A DNA stretch of 64,000 bases from Occallatibacter gabretensis (GTDB taxonomy: Bacteria > Acidobacteriota > Terriglobia > Terriglobales > Acidobacteriaceae): NCBI RefSeq assembly GCF_001449115.1, contig NZ_LAIJ01000009.1, forward strand, positions 1,618,114 through 1,682,113. Direction: 5' to 3'. The position numbers were made by a program, and so were the translations under genes. This document shows positions 17,201 to 25,571 of this stretch, piece by piece. The notes beneath the pieces are model-generated. The model was not told the DNA's origin. It did not search any database and was given only the letters and a program-made list of their open reading frames with translations. The first letter of the stretch is position 1. Each line of letters starts with the position of its first letter.

Positions 17201-18079
17201 CTGGCATTCCCGCAGTACAGCGGCGTGGCGGACACGGTGCCCGCAGTGGGCAACTCCAACTACAACTCGCTGCAGCTCTTCATCCAGCAACGTTTGAGCC
17301 ACGGTTTGAGTTTCATGCTGAGCTATACCTACAGCAAGACTATCGACGATGTGGGCACCTTCCGCACCGGCTATGCGATTCCGTCGGGCGCATTGGCCAA
17401 CAGCGGGAAAGCCTGGGCGATTGATCGGATTGAGCGCTCGCTCAGCACGCAGGACCAGCCGCAGAACCTGGTCTTTACGAGCACTTACGATCTGCCCTTC
17501 GGCAAGGATCACATTGGCGGAGGCAACGCGATTGTTCGCGCAATTGCCGGCGGATGGCGGCTCTCCGATGTATTCACTTATGTGTCGGGCAATCCGCTGG
17601 CGCTGACGGGCAGCACCTGCACCGGCGTTGTGGGCCAGGGAACCTGCATGCCGGCTTACAACACGGCTTTCAGCGGCCCGGCGCGCCAGAACGGCGGATG
17701 GGGGCATGGCGCAACGCGCACGAACCTGAGCTCCATGCAGTACATCAATCCGGAGGCTTTCGTGCAGACCGGTTCCTTGAGCAACGAATACGTGTTGGGT
17801 GACGTGGCCCGTACGGGCGCTGACGGACTGCGCGGACCCGGCAACTACAACATTGACGGCAGCTTGCGCAGGACCTTCAGTCTGTGGAGGAACGAGCGCG
17901 TGAAGTTCGTCTTTGACGCGGCCGTTTTCAATGCGGTGAACCATGTGTGGTTTGGAAGCACGGCGGCAACGGCGGATGGCTCCATCGGCTCGACAGTCGG
18001 CTCGGGGTCGTTTGGCACCATTGCGGGCCAGGCGAACAATCCGCGCCAGTTCCAGATGGCGGGTCACTTCAACTTCTAA
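14216..18079 (+). CDS. TonB-dependent receptor with N-terminal carboxypeptidase-regulatory domain
   Basis: A 1287-residue outer-membrane receptor of the large Oar-like type abundant in Acidobacteria. After a long N-terminus comes a signal segment (about 41-65, ending AKAGAQ), then a carboxypeptidase-regulatory-like domain (GTIEGTVTDQTGAVVAGARV), a plug region (about 165-300, MVVNGYGSGTTMYVEGIPL) and a long beta-barrel ending in the aromatic-terminated MAGHFNF. It would import a large substrate using TonB energy. The operator in front and the neighbouring pectinases suggest pectin oligosaccharides, which is inference. The true start may be internal to the first 40 residues. Confidence 0.9.
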   Translation: MHMKTWFGVVLVRPLMKITKRTVEPSEKGLISRFCAESRGRFVFAGLTSLCAVLMLLLPAKAGAQIGGTGTIEGTVTDQTGAVVAGARVVAKNTGTGAEMVRTTNTDGRYSLAPLDVGTYTVTVTAKGFETLQRPELHVNGMQVLGLDLPLQLGAASVTVTVTSAPPALETENATLGATMENDTYTSLPLEMGGANGVSTDQRRVTDYAIMMPGATNNEIKNNESDEPMVVNGYGSGTTMYVEGIPLESASTAGDPRFIWPAFSVETIDQFQLKTTGYSAEYQGIGVENFTVKAGTNHIHGTFYDIFRNTALDSAGFIPAQYPANYPDTSLASTYYKPPEHMNEYGMTIGLPFWKNKIFFFGNYTGFRYSTLTKPQVQTNPTPAEQCGDFSALGVNIYDPTTQTLTGGSYSRTQFRGPTWTSAGCGTGPVATNVIPQDEISPIAQYLQKFMPAPSNSNLTNNYWGSYNWGLNNWSTADRLDVHINDKHSVSGIFGWGRQGLIGPAGSQTTNVAPLPYLYAKNYTPISKVGIVQDTYILTDNLVNQFKFGAAQYHSPDHNPTYGIAEYAASTAGITGLPTGQAAGSFPYEKFSGGPQSFASWGPQTGYVGNTDAFTLLDNVQWIKGRHSFTFGGQMEWMQYNYLYAIGGSTLATTNFAVTETAQVSGSTAKATSNTGLPYASYLLGAVDTGSYTQYAPIAQETGARYRPYAFYATDDWKLTTKLTVNAGLRWDVMPPMTEAENRFSFLNPTATNPVTGNNGILQFAGSGPDSCNCSTPMQTYYKNLGPRLGFAYQMGNKLVLRGSYGIYYGHGGGTSGGQTTLPTSSNGEMELGFAAAPSPVSPGDSLPAFYLNNGTYFTGAGIANTAFGTSTVAAPPVFNPAYATYYSTAAVSPYKISSTLAYLDPKYGGRTPTFEGWSLGWQLLVTKDMTATVSYVGNQGHFLVPTGAPRGYWSNQLDPQYLSLGATLGATATSANTPNGLPYATFNNKVSQALLAFPQYSGVADTVPAVGNSNYNSLQLFIQQRLSHGLSFMLSYTYSKTIDDVGTFRTGYAIPSGALANSGKAWAIDRIERSLSTQDQPQNLVFTSTYDLPFGKDHIGGGNAIVRAIAGGWRLSDVFTYVSGNPLALTGSTCTGVVGQGTCMPAYNTAFSGPARQNGGWGHGATRTNLSSMQYINPEAFVQTGSLSNEYVLGDVARTGADGLRGPGNYNIDGSLRRTFSLWRNERVKFVFDAAVFNAVNHVWFGSTAATADGSIGSTVGSGSFGTIAGQANNPRQFQMAGHFNF

Positions 18080-18125
18080 CGAGGCTTCTTAGAATCAGGC
18101 TTGAAGATAAGAATTTTCTCGCAGC

Positions 18126-18162
18126 GGCGCGAACCCAGCCAGGTTCGCGCCCATTTTCTTTT
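18126..18162 (+). terminator. Intrinsic terminator after the TonB receptor
   Basis: A perfect 10-bp stem (18126-18135 with 18142-18151, GGCGCGAACC) with a 6-base loop, followed by CATTTTCTTTT. It separates the receptor gene from the convergent pectinase gene. Confidence 0.85.
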
Positions 18163-18163
18163 G

Positions 18164-20530
18164 CTATTGCGCGGGAGGAGTTGCAGCGGTTGGGCTCCAG
18201 TGGTCGCTGCCGGTCAGGAATGCAGCGGGATCATATTGCGCGGCTTCCTGCGGTGTGAGCATATGCGTGTGCGGCTCGCGCGCGGAGTTGTTAGCGCCGG
18301 GGCCGGTAGAATCGAACTCGGCGTAGTAGACCGTATCGATCGAGTGCGTTTCTCCAGGATGCCATTCGCGCCAGCCTGCGGGATCAATGTGCGCGCCCAT
18401 CTCTGTATGCATAAAGATGACGCGTGCATACGGACGCCATGGACGGCCGAGATAAATCTGCGGCTCGGCTGCGGGGTCCGCGGTGAGCTTGCAATGGTTA
18501 AAGACGAAGCCTGAATCCTCTTCCGGGTAGTGTTTGGATTGCGCGGTGAGATAGCCACCTTTATGCGATGTGGAATGTATCTCACAGCGGTCAAAGACGG
18601 CCTTGGCATCGCCGAAGATGAAATCCACATTGCCTTCGATGTAGCAATCGGCAAAATATTGACGCGTGGGAATGCAGTTTGCGCCGTCGGGCGTGCAGTT
18701 GCGGCTGCCTGCGTAGACGGTGTCCTGGTTGCCGAGCAGGCGCACGTTGCGGAAGATGGCGCGGTCGCTGATGACGCGCAGCGCGAGCGCCTGCGAGCCC
18801 TGCGGGAGTTGAGGATGCGTGCGGTTAAAGTCGTTTGCGAAGGTGATGTTCTGCGCGAGAAAATCGTCTGCCGTGACGTTTACCGTGGCTGAGTGCAGCG
18901 TGCCGCCGCTGGTGCCGGCGCTCAGGTCGTTCACGATGACGGTTTTGGATGGATCTGGCGAGGAGCCGCGGATTTCAATGTGCGGCTTATCAACCGCGAT
19001 GACTTCGCGATAGATGCCGGGACCAACGAGAACAAGGCCGCCAGTGGTTGGAGCGGAGTAAAGAGCTTTCTGAATGGATGAGTAATCGCCCGTGCCGTCG
19101 GCTGCAACGTACAGCGTGCGATCTTCGTCGGGGATTTTGCCAGCCATTTCAGGCGCTGTCTTTAGGGTTGGAAATACGGCGTAGTGCGCGCTGCAATTCA
19201 TTTCGCTGCCTGCGACTGTGCCTGGCATTTCTGCGGCGGAGGAGCCATCGCCGGATGGCGCGAGATTGCCACGGCGCGGACCTATTTTGAACTCCGCATT
19301 GCTGACGTCCATGAAGGCGTGAGAGAGGTCGTCTGCGAATACGTTGTCGAATTGAAGGCCAAGCTTATGCTCCGCATCCAGGCCCACGAGCGTGTAAATG
19401 CCGGGCGTTTCAATCCGGACATCGCTCAAAGTAATGTTGCGATAGATGGGCAGAAGATTGCCATCGAAGGTGGTGTACTTTGGCGTAAAGAGAAGCGGAT
19501 TTTTTACGTTACGAATGCAGACGTTGCGATAGAGAACGTCCTGCACGAGGCCGCCGCGGCTGCGGTCGCTCTTGATGCGGATGCCGTTGTCTGCGCCGTC
19601 GATGGTGAGGTCGTTCACCAGAATGTGATCGACGCCGCCGCTGGTTCCGCTGCCGATAGACATGCCGTGGCCGGTGTAGAAGTGATTGTGCAGTATGGAA
19701 ATGTGCGAGGCTGAGTTTGAGCCGCCCGACTTGATGGCGACATCATCATCGCCTGTGTGAATGAACGAATACGCAATGGTGACGTTGGTGGAAGAGCCGG
19801 GATCAATGCCGTCGGTATTGCGCGCGGTGGCGGGCGTCATGATCTTTATGCCCCATGCGGTAAAGCCGTTGGTCTGATTGATGGCTACGTGAAAGTTGGG
19901 CGAGTTGCGCAGTGTGATGCGATAGAGCGTGAAGTTGTCTGCCTGCCGCAGCGTGATCATTTGCGGCACACTCTGTTGCTTGTCAGTGACTTTGGCTTCA
20001 TGCGCGAGATCCCACCAGGACGACTTTTGTCCGAGCAGTGTTGCGCCGCCGCGTCCGTCGATGGCACCGTCACCCATGATGCCGCTGTTCGTTGCGTGAT
20101 CTGCTGTGATGAGCGGTTTGCAGCCGTGACCTTTTTCGCCCACGATACCGCAACTGCCCGGCGTGAGATCGTAGATGCGCGGATCGCGTGAGGCTGCGAG
20201 AACTGTATTGGCGGCTATGACGAGCGTGACTCCGGACTGCAACTGAAGCGGGCCGGTGAGAAAAACATTACGGCGGCCCTGCGCCTTGAGCACAACGGCC
20301 TTTCCGGCTGCACAACGATCCATCGCGTCCTGAATGCGCGTGGTGTCGAGCCGCTGTTCGTCGGCTGGAGAAAGCTGGCCATTGTGCGCTTCGAGTTGCG
20401 CATTCAGCGTGACGCAGGGCGCGGGGATGCGTGGCTCGGTGACGCTACGCGTGTCTTGTGCAGGCGCGGAATGAACTGCCGTGATGAACAAAAGGACGAC
20501 AGAAATTGCAGGAAAAGAGCGAATCTGCAT
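18164..20530 (-). CDS. Secreted GH28 polygalacturonase fused to CE8 pectin methylesterase
   Basis: 788 residues, two pectin enzymes in one chain. A signal peptide (1-24, ending HSAPAQ) precedes a GH28 beta-helix (about 40-420) with NTDGIDPGSS, HTGDDDVAIKSGG, GHGMSIGSG and NGIRIKSDRSRGG, the catalytic Asp and His set of polygalacturonases. From about 475 follows a CE8 pectinesterase with GNQDTVYAG, VDFIFGDAKAVFDRCE and YLGRPWRPYARV, including both catalytic Asp residues. The esterase half would remove methyl groups so the hydrolase half can cut. The ATG at 20530 follows GAGGAG; an in-frame GTG at 20572 is within an operator-like site and is rejected. Confidence 0.93.
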   Translation of the reverse strand: MQIRSFPAISVVLLFITAVHSAPAQDTRSVTEPRIPAPCVTLNAQLEAHNGQLSPADEQRLDTTRIQDAMDRCAAGKAVVLKAQGRRNVFLTGPLQLQSGVTLVIAANTVLAASRDPRIYDLTPGSCGIVGEKGHGCKPLITADHATNSGIMGDGAIDGRGGATLLGQKSSWWDLAHEAKVTDKQQSVPQMITLRQADNFTLYRITLRNSPNFHVAINQTNGFTAWGIKIMTPATARNTDGIDPGSSTNVTIAYSFIHTGDDDVAIKSGGSNSASHISILHNHFYTGHGMSIGSGTSGGVDHILVNDLTIDGADNGIRIKSDRSRGGLVQDVLYRNVCIRNVKNPLLFTPKYTTFDGNLLPIYRNITLSDVRIETPGIYTLVGLDAEHKLGLQFDNVFADDLSHAFMDVSNAEFKIGPRRGNLAPSGDGSSAAEMPGTVAGSEMNCSAHYAVFPTLKTAPEMAGKIPDEDRTLYVAADGTGDYSSIQKALYSAPTTGGLVLVGPGIYREVIAVDKPHIEIRGSSPDPSKTVIVNDLSAGTSGGTLHSATVNVTADDFLAQNITFANDFNRTHPQLPQGSQALALRVISDRAIFRNVRLLGNQDTVYAGSRNCTPDGANCIPTRQYFADCYIEGNVDFIFGDAKAVFDRCEIHSTSHKGGYLTAQSKHYPEEDSGFVFNHCKLTADPAAEPQIYLGRPWRPYARVIFMHTEMGAHIDPAGWREWHPGETHSIDTVYYAEFDSTGPGANNSAREPHTHMLTPQEAAQYDPAAFLTGSDHWSPTAATPPAQ

Positions 20531-20561
20531 ACATCTCCTCAAGGGAATAAAGGGATCAAGA

Positions 20562-20572
20562 GGACAGACCAC
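20562..20572. promoter_or_regulatory. Degenerate GntR operator (pectinase leader)
   Basis: On the minus strand it reads GTGGTCTGTCC: one arm (TGGTC) is perfect and the context AAGTGGTC equals that at the uxaC site, while the other arm is changed. It lies about 32 bases before the pectinase ATG, probably in the leader. Confidence 0.4.
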
Positions 20573-20734
20573 TTGACGACACCATGAGAATTGTTGCCGC
20601 TTAGTTCAGTCAAGTTAAGGTTGCTCGATCCACCACGCTGATCTTGAGTGTTACGCATTATCCTGAATGATTGAGCGAAATGTGTGCAGGCTTTGCCGAC
20701 ATAATAAAGTTTATTTGATATAGCAGATTTGCGG

Positions 20735-20764
20735 TTGATGGTCAGACCTCTTGGGCGATACAAT
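20735..20764 (+). promoter_or_regulatory. kdgK promoter with GntR operator TGGTCAGACCT in it
   Basis: TTGATG (20735-20740) and TACAAT (20759-20764) are 18 bases apart. The operator-like TGGTCAGACCT (20739-20749, 10 of 11 positions of the palindrome) overlaps the -35 box and spacer, a position where a bound repressor blocks RNA polymerase. The transcript would have a leader of about 115 bases before kdgK. Confidence 0.6.
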
Positions 20765-20886
20765 TCTTCTGTCAGTTAGAAACAACATTCGCTCGACCCT
20801 GATCTGCGAGCATACAGTGAAGCTATAGCCGTAAGATTCTGCGCGGTCTAGTTGTCAGCCATTTTTCGCATGGGAGAAGTTTTGCG

Positions 20887-21969
20887 ATGAACCTTGGGTT
20901 CGAAGTTCCACAGAAAGGCGCGCTCGATTTGTTGTCTCTTGGCGCGCTCGTGCATCGGATCGATCCGGGCATTATTCCTTTTCGCAAGGCCACGGAGGTG
21001 AAGATTCATGTCAGTGGCGGCGAGTTCAACGTGGCGGCGAATTTGTCCGATTGTTTTGTGCAGCGCACGGCGATTGCCTCGGCGATGGTGAAGTATCCCA
21101 TCGGCGATCTGATTGCGGAGCGTGTGCGCGGAATGGGTGTGCGGCCTATCTATCGCATGTTTGAACATGATGGCGTGCGCGGGCCGAACATGGCGACGGT
21201 GTATAGCGACCGCGGGCTGGGCGTGCGCGCTCCGGTGGTGTTTTACAACCGTTGCAATGAGGCCGCGGCGCAACTGAAGCCGGGTGACTTTGACTGGACG
21301 GCGATTTTTGGCGAAGGCGTGCGGTGGTTTCACTCCGGCGGTATTTTTGCGGCGCTCTCAGAGACGACGGCGGAGCTTGTAATTGAAGCGATGAAGGCGG
21401 CGCGCAAGGCTGGTGCGATCACTTCGTTTGACCTGAACTATCGCGAGAAGCTGTGGAAGATTTCAGGCGGGATTGACCGCGCGCAGAGCGTGCTTTCGGC
21501 GATTGTCGAAAACGTGGACGTGCTGGTGGGCAATGAAGAAGACCTGCAGAAGGGTCTGGGGCTCACGGGTCCGGAGGTCCATACGAAGTCGAAGCTCGAT
21601 CCGACGGCGTTCTTTGCCATGATGGGCACGGTGGTGCAGCGCTTCCCGAATGTGAAAGCCGTGGCTACGACGCTGCGTGAGGTGCATTCGACGAACCATC
21701 ATAGCTGGAGTGCTGTTGCATGGGTAAATGGGCAGCAACTGCACGCACCGACTGCGGAGTTGACTGTTTATGACCGCGTGGGCGGTGGCGATGGCTTTGC
21801 TTCGGGGTTTATTTACGGGCTGCTTGCGGGCGAAGCACCGGAGGAAGCGATCAAGCTGGGCTGGGCGCATGGCGCATTGCTGACGACATTTCCTGGTGAT
21901 ACGACGATGGCCACGCTTGAGCAGGTGAAGGCCTTTGCGGCGGGTGGGTCGGCGCGTATTCAGCGATAG
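20887..21969 (+). CDS. kdgK: PfkB-family sugar kinase, probably 2-keto-3-deoxygluconate kinase
   Basis: A 360-residue ribokinase-type kinase. The N-terminal sugar-binding region has HVSGGEFNVAANLS. The conserved C-terminal signature is YDRVGGGDGFASGFIYGLL, with the catalytic Asp in GGGD. KdgK phosphorylates KDG to KDPG, the point where uronate breakdown enters the lower Entner-Doudoroff route. The assignment to KDG rests on sequence type and on its place between two pectinase genes, followed 17 bases later by GH28. GGGAG lies 9 bases before the ATG. Confidence 0.82.
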   Translation: MNLGFEVPQKGALDLLSLGALVHRIDPGIIPFRKATEVKIHVSGGEFNVAANLSDCFVQRTAIASAMVKYPIGDLIAERVRGMGVRPIYRMFEHDGVRGPNMATVYSDRGLGVRAPVVFYNRCNEAAAQLKPGDFDWTAIFGEGVRWFHSGGIFAALSETTAELVIEAMKAARKAGAITSFDLNYREKLWKISGGIDRAQSVLSAIVENVDVLVGNEEDLQKGLGLTGPEVHTKSKLDPTAFFAMMGTVVQRFPNVKAVATTLREVHSTNHHSWSAVAWVNGQQLHAPTAELTVYDRVGGGDGFASGFIYGLLAGEAPEEAIKLGWAHGALLTTFPGDTTMATLEQVKAFAAGGSARIQR

Positions 21970-21986
21970 AAAATCAACGAAACGGA

Positions 21987-23270
21987 ATGATGATGAACCG
22001 ATTCATCTATAGGGCGCCGCTGCTGATTGCAGCGGCGTTGTTTTTCTTTGCGGCTGTGGCGCTTCATGCAGCCGCGATATGCGATGCGCGAACGTACGGA
22101 GCCAGGGGCGACGGTGCGACGAAGGACACAGCGGCGCTGCAGGCGGCGATTGATGCATGTGCGGCGAAGGATGGCGGCACGGTGCGGCTGACGGCGGGTA
22201 TATACCTGAGCGCGCCGATTGTGCTGAAAAGCGGCATCACTTTGCAGCTCGATAAAGGTGCAACGCTGCTGGGATCGCCAGATCATAAGGACTATCCAGC
22301 GAAGACAGAGTTTCGTGCGCCGGGGATGCAGTCGCTGGTGAGCGCGACGAATGCGGAGCATGTGGCGATCACGGGTGAGGGCACGATTGATGGCAACGGC
22401 GAAAGCTGGTGGCAGGAGGCGCGCGCGTACAAGGACTCGGGGATTCTGGGCGCGGAGCATACACGACCGCGGCTGGTGGTTTTCGATCATTGCAAGCATG
22501 TGCGCGTGGAAGGCGTGACGATTCAGAACTCGCCGATGTGGCAACTGGTGCTGTATTACGCGGATGATGTCGTGGTTCGCAATATCAAGGTGCTGGCGCC
22601 GGCGCACTCGCCGAATACGGATGCGATCGATCCATTTTCATCGAGCCATGTGACGATCGATCATGTGTTTGCCGATGTGGGCGACGACAATATCGCGATC
22701 AAGTCAGGCATGATCAATTCGCCGGGGCCGGATGCGCCGAGCCGCGATATTACGATTACTGATTGCACGTTTCTGCATGGGCATGGGCTTTCAATTGGCA
22801 GCGAGATTGCGGGTGGCGCGCAGAATATCCGCGCGGAGCGGATTCATTTTGAGGGCACGGATAACGGTATTCGTGTGAAGGCAAACCGCGATCGTGGCAA
22901 CGATGTGGGGCATCTCTTCTTCAAGGATATTGAGATGAAGGGCGTGAAGAATGCGCTCATCATCAGCGAGTACTATCCTAAGGTGCTGCCGCCGGAGGGC
23001 GATGGGCCACAGCCGGTGACGCGGCTGACGCCGCACTTTCATGACATCACGCTGGAGAATGTGACGGCCGTGGATAGTGTGTCTGCGGGCGCGATTGTGG
23101 GACTGCCCGAGGCTCCTGTGCTGGCTGTTACGCTGCGGAATGTGAGGATCAGCGCGCAGCATGGGATGAATGTGGGATATGCGGAAGTGACCGGCAGGGG
23201 ATTCGTGGTGACGGCTGGGGAGAATCCTGCGATTGTTCAGGCGGCGGGGGCGAAGCTGAATCTGCATTGA
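21987..23270 (+). CDS. Secreted GH28 polygalacturonase-type glycosidase
   Basis: 427 residues. A signal peptide (to about 30, VALHAAA) is followed by CDARTYGARGDGATKDTAAL, the usual GH28 opening, then a right-handed beta-helix with PNTDAIDPFSS, VGDDNIAIKSG, GHGLSIGSE and NGIRVKANRDRG, all catalytic and substrate positions present. Whether it acts inside chains or from the end is not decidable by eye. It is 17 bases after kdgK, so both are probably on one transcript ended by the terminator at 23294. Confidence 0.93.
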   Translation: MMMNRFIYRAPLLIAAALFFFAAVALHAAAICDARTYGARGDGATKDTAALQAAIDACAAKDGGTVRLTAGIYLSAPIVLKSGITLQLDKGATLLGSPDHKDYPAKTEFRAPGMQSLVSATNAEHVAITGEGTIDGNGESWWQEARAYKDSGILGAEHTRPRLVVFDHCKHVRVEGVTIQNSPMWQLVLYYADDVVVRNIKVLAPAHSPNTDAIDPFSSSHVTIDHVFADVGDDNIAIKSGMINSPGPDAPSRDITITDCTFLHGHGLSIGSEIAGGAQNIRAERIHFEGTDNGIRVKANRDRGNDVGHLFFKDIEMKGVKNALIISEYYPKVLPPEGDGPQPVTRLTPHFHDITLENVTAVDSVSAGAIVGLPEAPVLAVTLRNVRISAQHGMNVGYAEVTGRGFVVTAGENPAIVQAAGAKLNLH

Positions 23271-23293
23271 GTTTGTTCTCATGCAAATGGAAA

Positions 23294-23322
23294 ATGCCGC
23301 GCTGCGAGCGCGACATTTTTGT
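23294..23322 (+). terminator. Intrinsic terminator after the GH28 gene
   Basis: A 10-position stem (ATGCCGCGCT at 23294-23303 with 23307-23316, one C-A mismatch), a GCG loop and a TTTTTGTT tail. It lies between two convergent transcription units. Confidence 0.8.
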
Positions 23323-23340
23323 TGAGCAATGGCGCGAAGC

Positions 23341-24117
23341 TTATTGGTTCACGCCGCTGGATAGGAAACCGCCGTCGACGACGATGGTTTGTCCGGTGAC
23401 GAAGGATGCGGCGTCAGAGGCGAGGTAGAGCGCTGCGCCAATCAGTTCTTCTGTTTTGCCGAAGCGGCCCATTGGCGTGCGCATGAGCAGCTCGTGGCCG
23501 CGCGGTGTGCCTTCAAGCAGTGCGGCGTTCAGTTCTGTTTTAAAGACGCCGGGTGCGATGGCGTTTACGGTAATTCCTTTGCGCGACCACTCTACGGCGA
23601 GCGAGCGCGTGAGTGACGAGACGGCGGATTTGCTGGCGGCGTAGGCTGCCACTTCATGCAGGGCCACGTAGCTGTTGAGCGATGTGATGTTGATGATGCG
23701 TCCGTAGCCGCGATCGAGCATGGGCTTGCCGAAGACCTGGCAGGCGCGCAGTGTGCCGGTGAGATTGGTGTCGATGATGGTGTTCCAGTCTTCTTCTGTT
23801 ACATCCATCGTGGGTGTGCGCTTGATGCGCCCGGCGCAGTTGATGAGGATGTCGACTTTGCCGAACTCTGCGAGTGTGGCGTCACGCAGGGCGATGAGCG
23901 AGGCGCGGTCGGTGACGTCGGATTCGAAGCGGAGGGTTTTGCAGCCGAGGGCTTCGATGGCTGCGGCTGTTTCTTCTACCTGCTGCTTGCGGCGTGCCGT
24001 GGCGATGACGTCTGCGCCGGCCTGTGCGAGACCGAGGCTCAGTGCGCGGCCAATGCCGGATGTGCCGCCGGTGATGACGGCGACTTTACCTTCAAGATTG
24101 AGAATGTTTTCGCTCAT
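23341..24117 (-). CDS. SDR-family oxidoreductase (KduD / gluconate 5-dehydrogenase type)
   Basis: 258 residues with a classical short-chain dehydrogenase layout: cofactor loop TGGTSGIGRA, NCAG, catalytic Ser in ITSLNSYV, Tyr and Lys in YAASKSA and a C-terminal FVTGQTIVVDGGFLSSG. The early TARRKQQ suggests NADP or relaxed cofactor choice. The closest functions are 2-deoxy-gluconate 3-dehydrogenase (KduD) and gluconate 5-dehydrogenase. As last gene of the uxaC operon it could also be the missing fructuronate reductase; this is a guess from context. It is 115 bases downstream of uxaE, across two hairpins. Confidence 0.85.
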   Translation of the reverse strand: MSENILNLEGKVAVITGGTSGIGRALSLGLAQAGADVIATARRKQQVEETAAAIEALGCKTLRFESDVTDRASLIALRDATLAEFGKVDILINCAGRIKRTPTMDVTEEDWNTIIDTNLTGTLRACQVFGKPMLDRGYGRIINITSLNSYVALHEVAAYAASKSAVSSLTRSLAVEWSRKGITVNAIAPGVFKTELNAALLEGTPRGHELLMRTPMGRFGKTEELIGAALYLASDAASFVTGQTIVVDGGFLSSGVNQ

Positions 24118-24162
24118 TTTGTTTCCAATATTGCGATTGGGTGGTGGGTTAGTTAGAACGCG

Positions 24163-24216
24163 GGGGCTAAAGCCCCATTCTTCTTTCAGCTATTTTCGGC
24201 ACGACTAAAGTCGTGC
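24163..24216. repeat. Two intergenic hairpins with TAAA loops
   Basis: GGGGC-TAAA-GCCCC (24163-24176) and GCACGAC-TAAA-GTCGTGC (24199-24216), 22 bases apart, both with perfect stems and the same loop. They lie between uxaE and the SDR gene, within the operon. No T-run follows on either strand, so they look like a repeat unit or an mRNA-stabilising or processing element and not a terminator. Confidence 0.7.
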
Positions 24217-24232
24217 GAAACACAAATCAAAT

Positions 24233-25546
24233 TCAAACTGATTTGCTATCTGCGCCTGCGTGCGCCGTAACTGCTGCATTCGCCGCGCTGCCGAAGAATA
24301 CAGGAACGATGTGGCGGTCGTAGAGATTTTCCGTTACGTTTTTTGCGATGACAGGCTCGTTGGCTTCGAGCAGATCAAGATAGCGCTTACCCATTTTGGC
24401 TGCAACCTTGAAGCCGACGTGCAGGAGCTGGCGGAGGCTTGGGTTGTAGTCTGGATCGCTCTGTACGTGACGTAACGCGGAGGTGTATTGCGTTGAGGTC
24501 CAGCTATTGACCGTCTCTGGATTGGGCAGCTTTGCGGGATCGATGTCGATGACGGTGGCGTATGGTGCGCATAGCTCTTCACGGTGCGCGAAGGCTTCAG
24601 CATAGATCTCTTTGGCGAGCGCTAGAGCTTCGCCTTCGGCTTCTGCAAGGCCGATGAGCTCTTCGAGCCAGGTGGTTCCGGCGGTTTTCAAATGCACGCC
24701 CGCGTCAAACTTTTTGAGTGTTGCGTGAATGGCCGGATAGATGGAAAACTTGTCGCTGCCGGAGTGCACGCTGAGTTTGAGATTTGCGGGCAGGCCAAAG
24801 GTTTCGACGGCGTAGGCGATGGCTGCAACGTCGAGCGAGAACTCGCGCTCGAACTGCGCTACGTCACCAACGTAATCGACGCCTTTGTTGAAGCGGCCGC
24901 TGAATTTCGGTGCGATGGTCTGGATGGGGATGCCTTCGGATGCAATGGCAGCGAGGATGATGAGTAGCTCAACGGGGCTTTGAGCGCGGTCGGTTTCGTC
25001 CATCGAGATTTCGGGTATGAAGTTGTCTTTGCCCTTGACTGAAGCGATCTTGCGATAGACGTCGCCGGCGATTTTTACGGCGTAGAGAAACTTGGTTGCT
25101 GTCTGGTGCAGATCCTCTTCGGTGATGGAAATCGCATCGGCAACGCCGTGCAGCTTGAGTGTGCCTACGAGTCCGCGATGCGCGCGGACGAAGGCTTCAA
25201 TCTCATCCGCGGGCGCGGGTTTGCCGATGAAGTCTGCGACGTCGATGGTGTAGAAATCGCAGACGGAGATGAAGCGATCGACGGTGGTGAGGCCGATGTG
25301 ATCCGCGTCGAGAAAGTAGGGCAGCTTCCAGTTGAGTGCTTTAACGGCGGCATCGGCGGCTGCGCGCGCGGAAGTTGGCTCCGAACCGATGATGATGTGC
25401 TCGCGATTGGATTTATTCCAGACGGGAATGATCTCGAGGCCGGCATCAAGCGCTTTGAGGCACGCGGCGAGCTGCGCCTTGGCCTGATGCGCGAAGCGAT
25501 CGCCGGTGCCGAGCGAATATTTCGGTAATGTGAGTGGGGTACTCAT
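24233..25546 (-). CDS. uxaE: Tagaturonate epimerase
   Basis: 437 residues of the UxaE family, first recognised in Thermotoga, which interconverts D-tagaturonate and D-fructuronate. The opening (PKYSLGTGDRFAHQAKAQ) is characteristic, and further segments (YFLDADHIGL, LKLSVHSGSDKFSIYP, VHLKTAGTTW) fit an isomerase-type fold with many His and Asp positions for a metal. It lets galacturonate enter the glucuronate branch without altronate. The ATG at 25546 has GAGGAG 4 bases before it; a longer frame to 25618 is rejected. It is 25 bases after the LarA-like gene. Confidence 0.85.
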   Translation of the reverse strand: MSTPLTLPKYSLGTGDRFAHQAKAQLAACLKALDAGLEIIPVWNKSNREHIIIGSEPTSARAAADAAVKALNWKLPYFLDADHIGLTTVDRFISVCDFYTIDVADFIGKPAPADEIEAFVRAHRGLVGTLKLHGVADAISITEEDLHQTATKFLYAVKIAGDVYRKIASVKGKDNFIPEISMDETDRAQSPVELLIILAAIASEGIPIQTIAPKFSGRFNKGVDYVGDVAQFEREFSLDVAAIAYAVETFGLPANLKLSVHSGSDKFSIYPAIHATLKKFDAGVHLKTAGTTWLEELIGLAEAEGEALALAKEIYAEAFAHREELCAPYATVIDIDPAKLPNPETVNSWTSTQYTSALRHVQSDPDYNPSLRQLLHVGFKVAAKMGKRYLDLLEANEPVIAKNVTENLYDRHIVPVFFGSAANAAVTAHAGADSKSV

Positions 25547-25571
25547 AGTTCTCCTCGATTTATAAACGGAT

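Larger units (their letters stand above)
20531..20886. other. Divergent control region between the fused pectinase gene and kdgK
   Basis: 356 bases without a gene. It holds two operator-like sites (20562-20572, 20739-20749) and a promoter toward kdgK (20735-20764). On the left-going strand a TTGACT about 80 bases before the pectinase start may be a -35 box, but no good -10 pairs with it. The middle (20600-20730) is AT-rich and otherwise featureless to me. Confidence 0.6.

Noticed and set aside
24163..24216. Rho-independent terminator between uxaE and the SDR gene
   Set aside because: Both hairpins lack a T-run on either strand.
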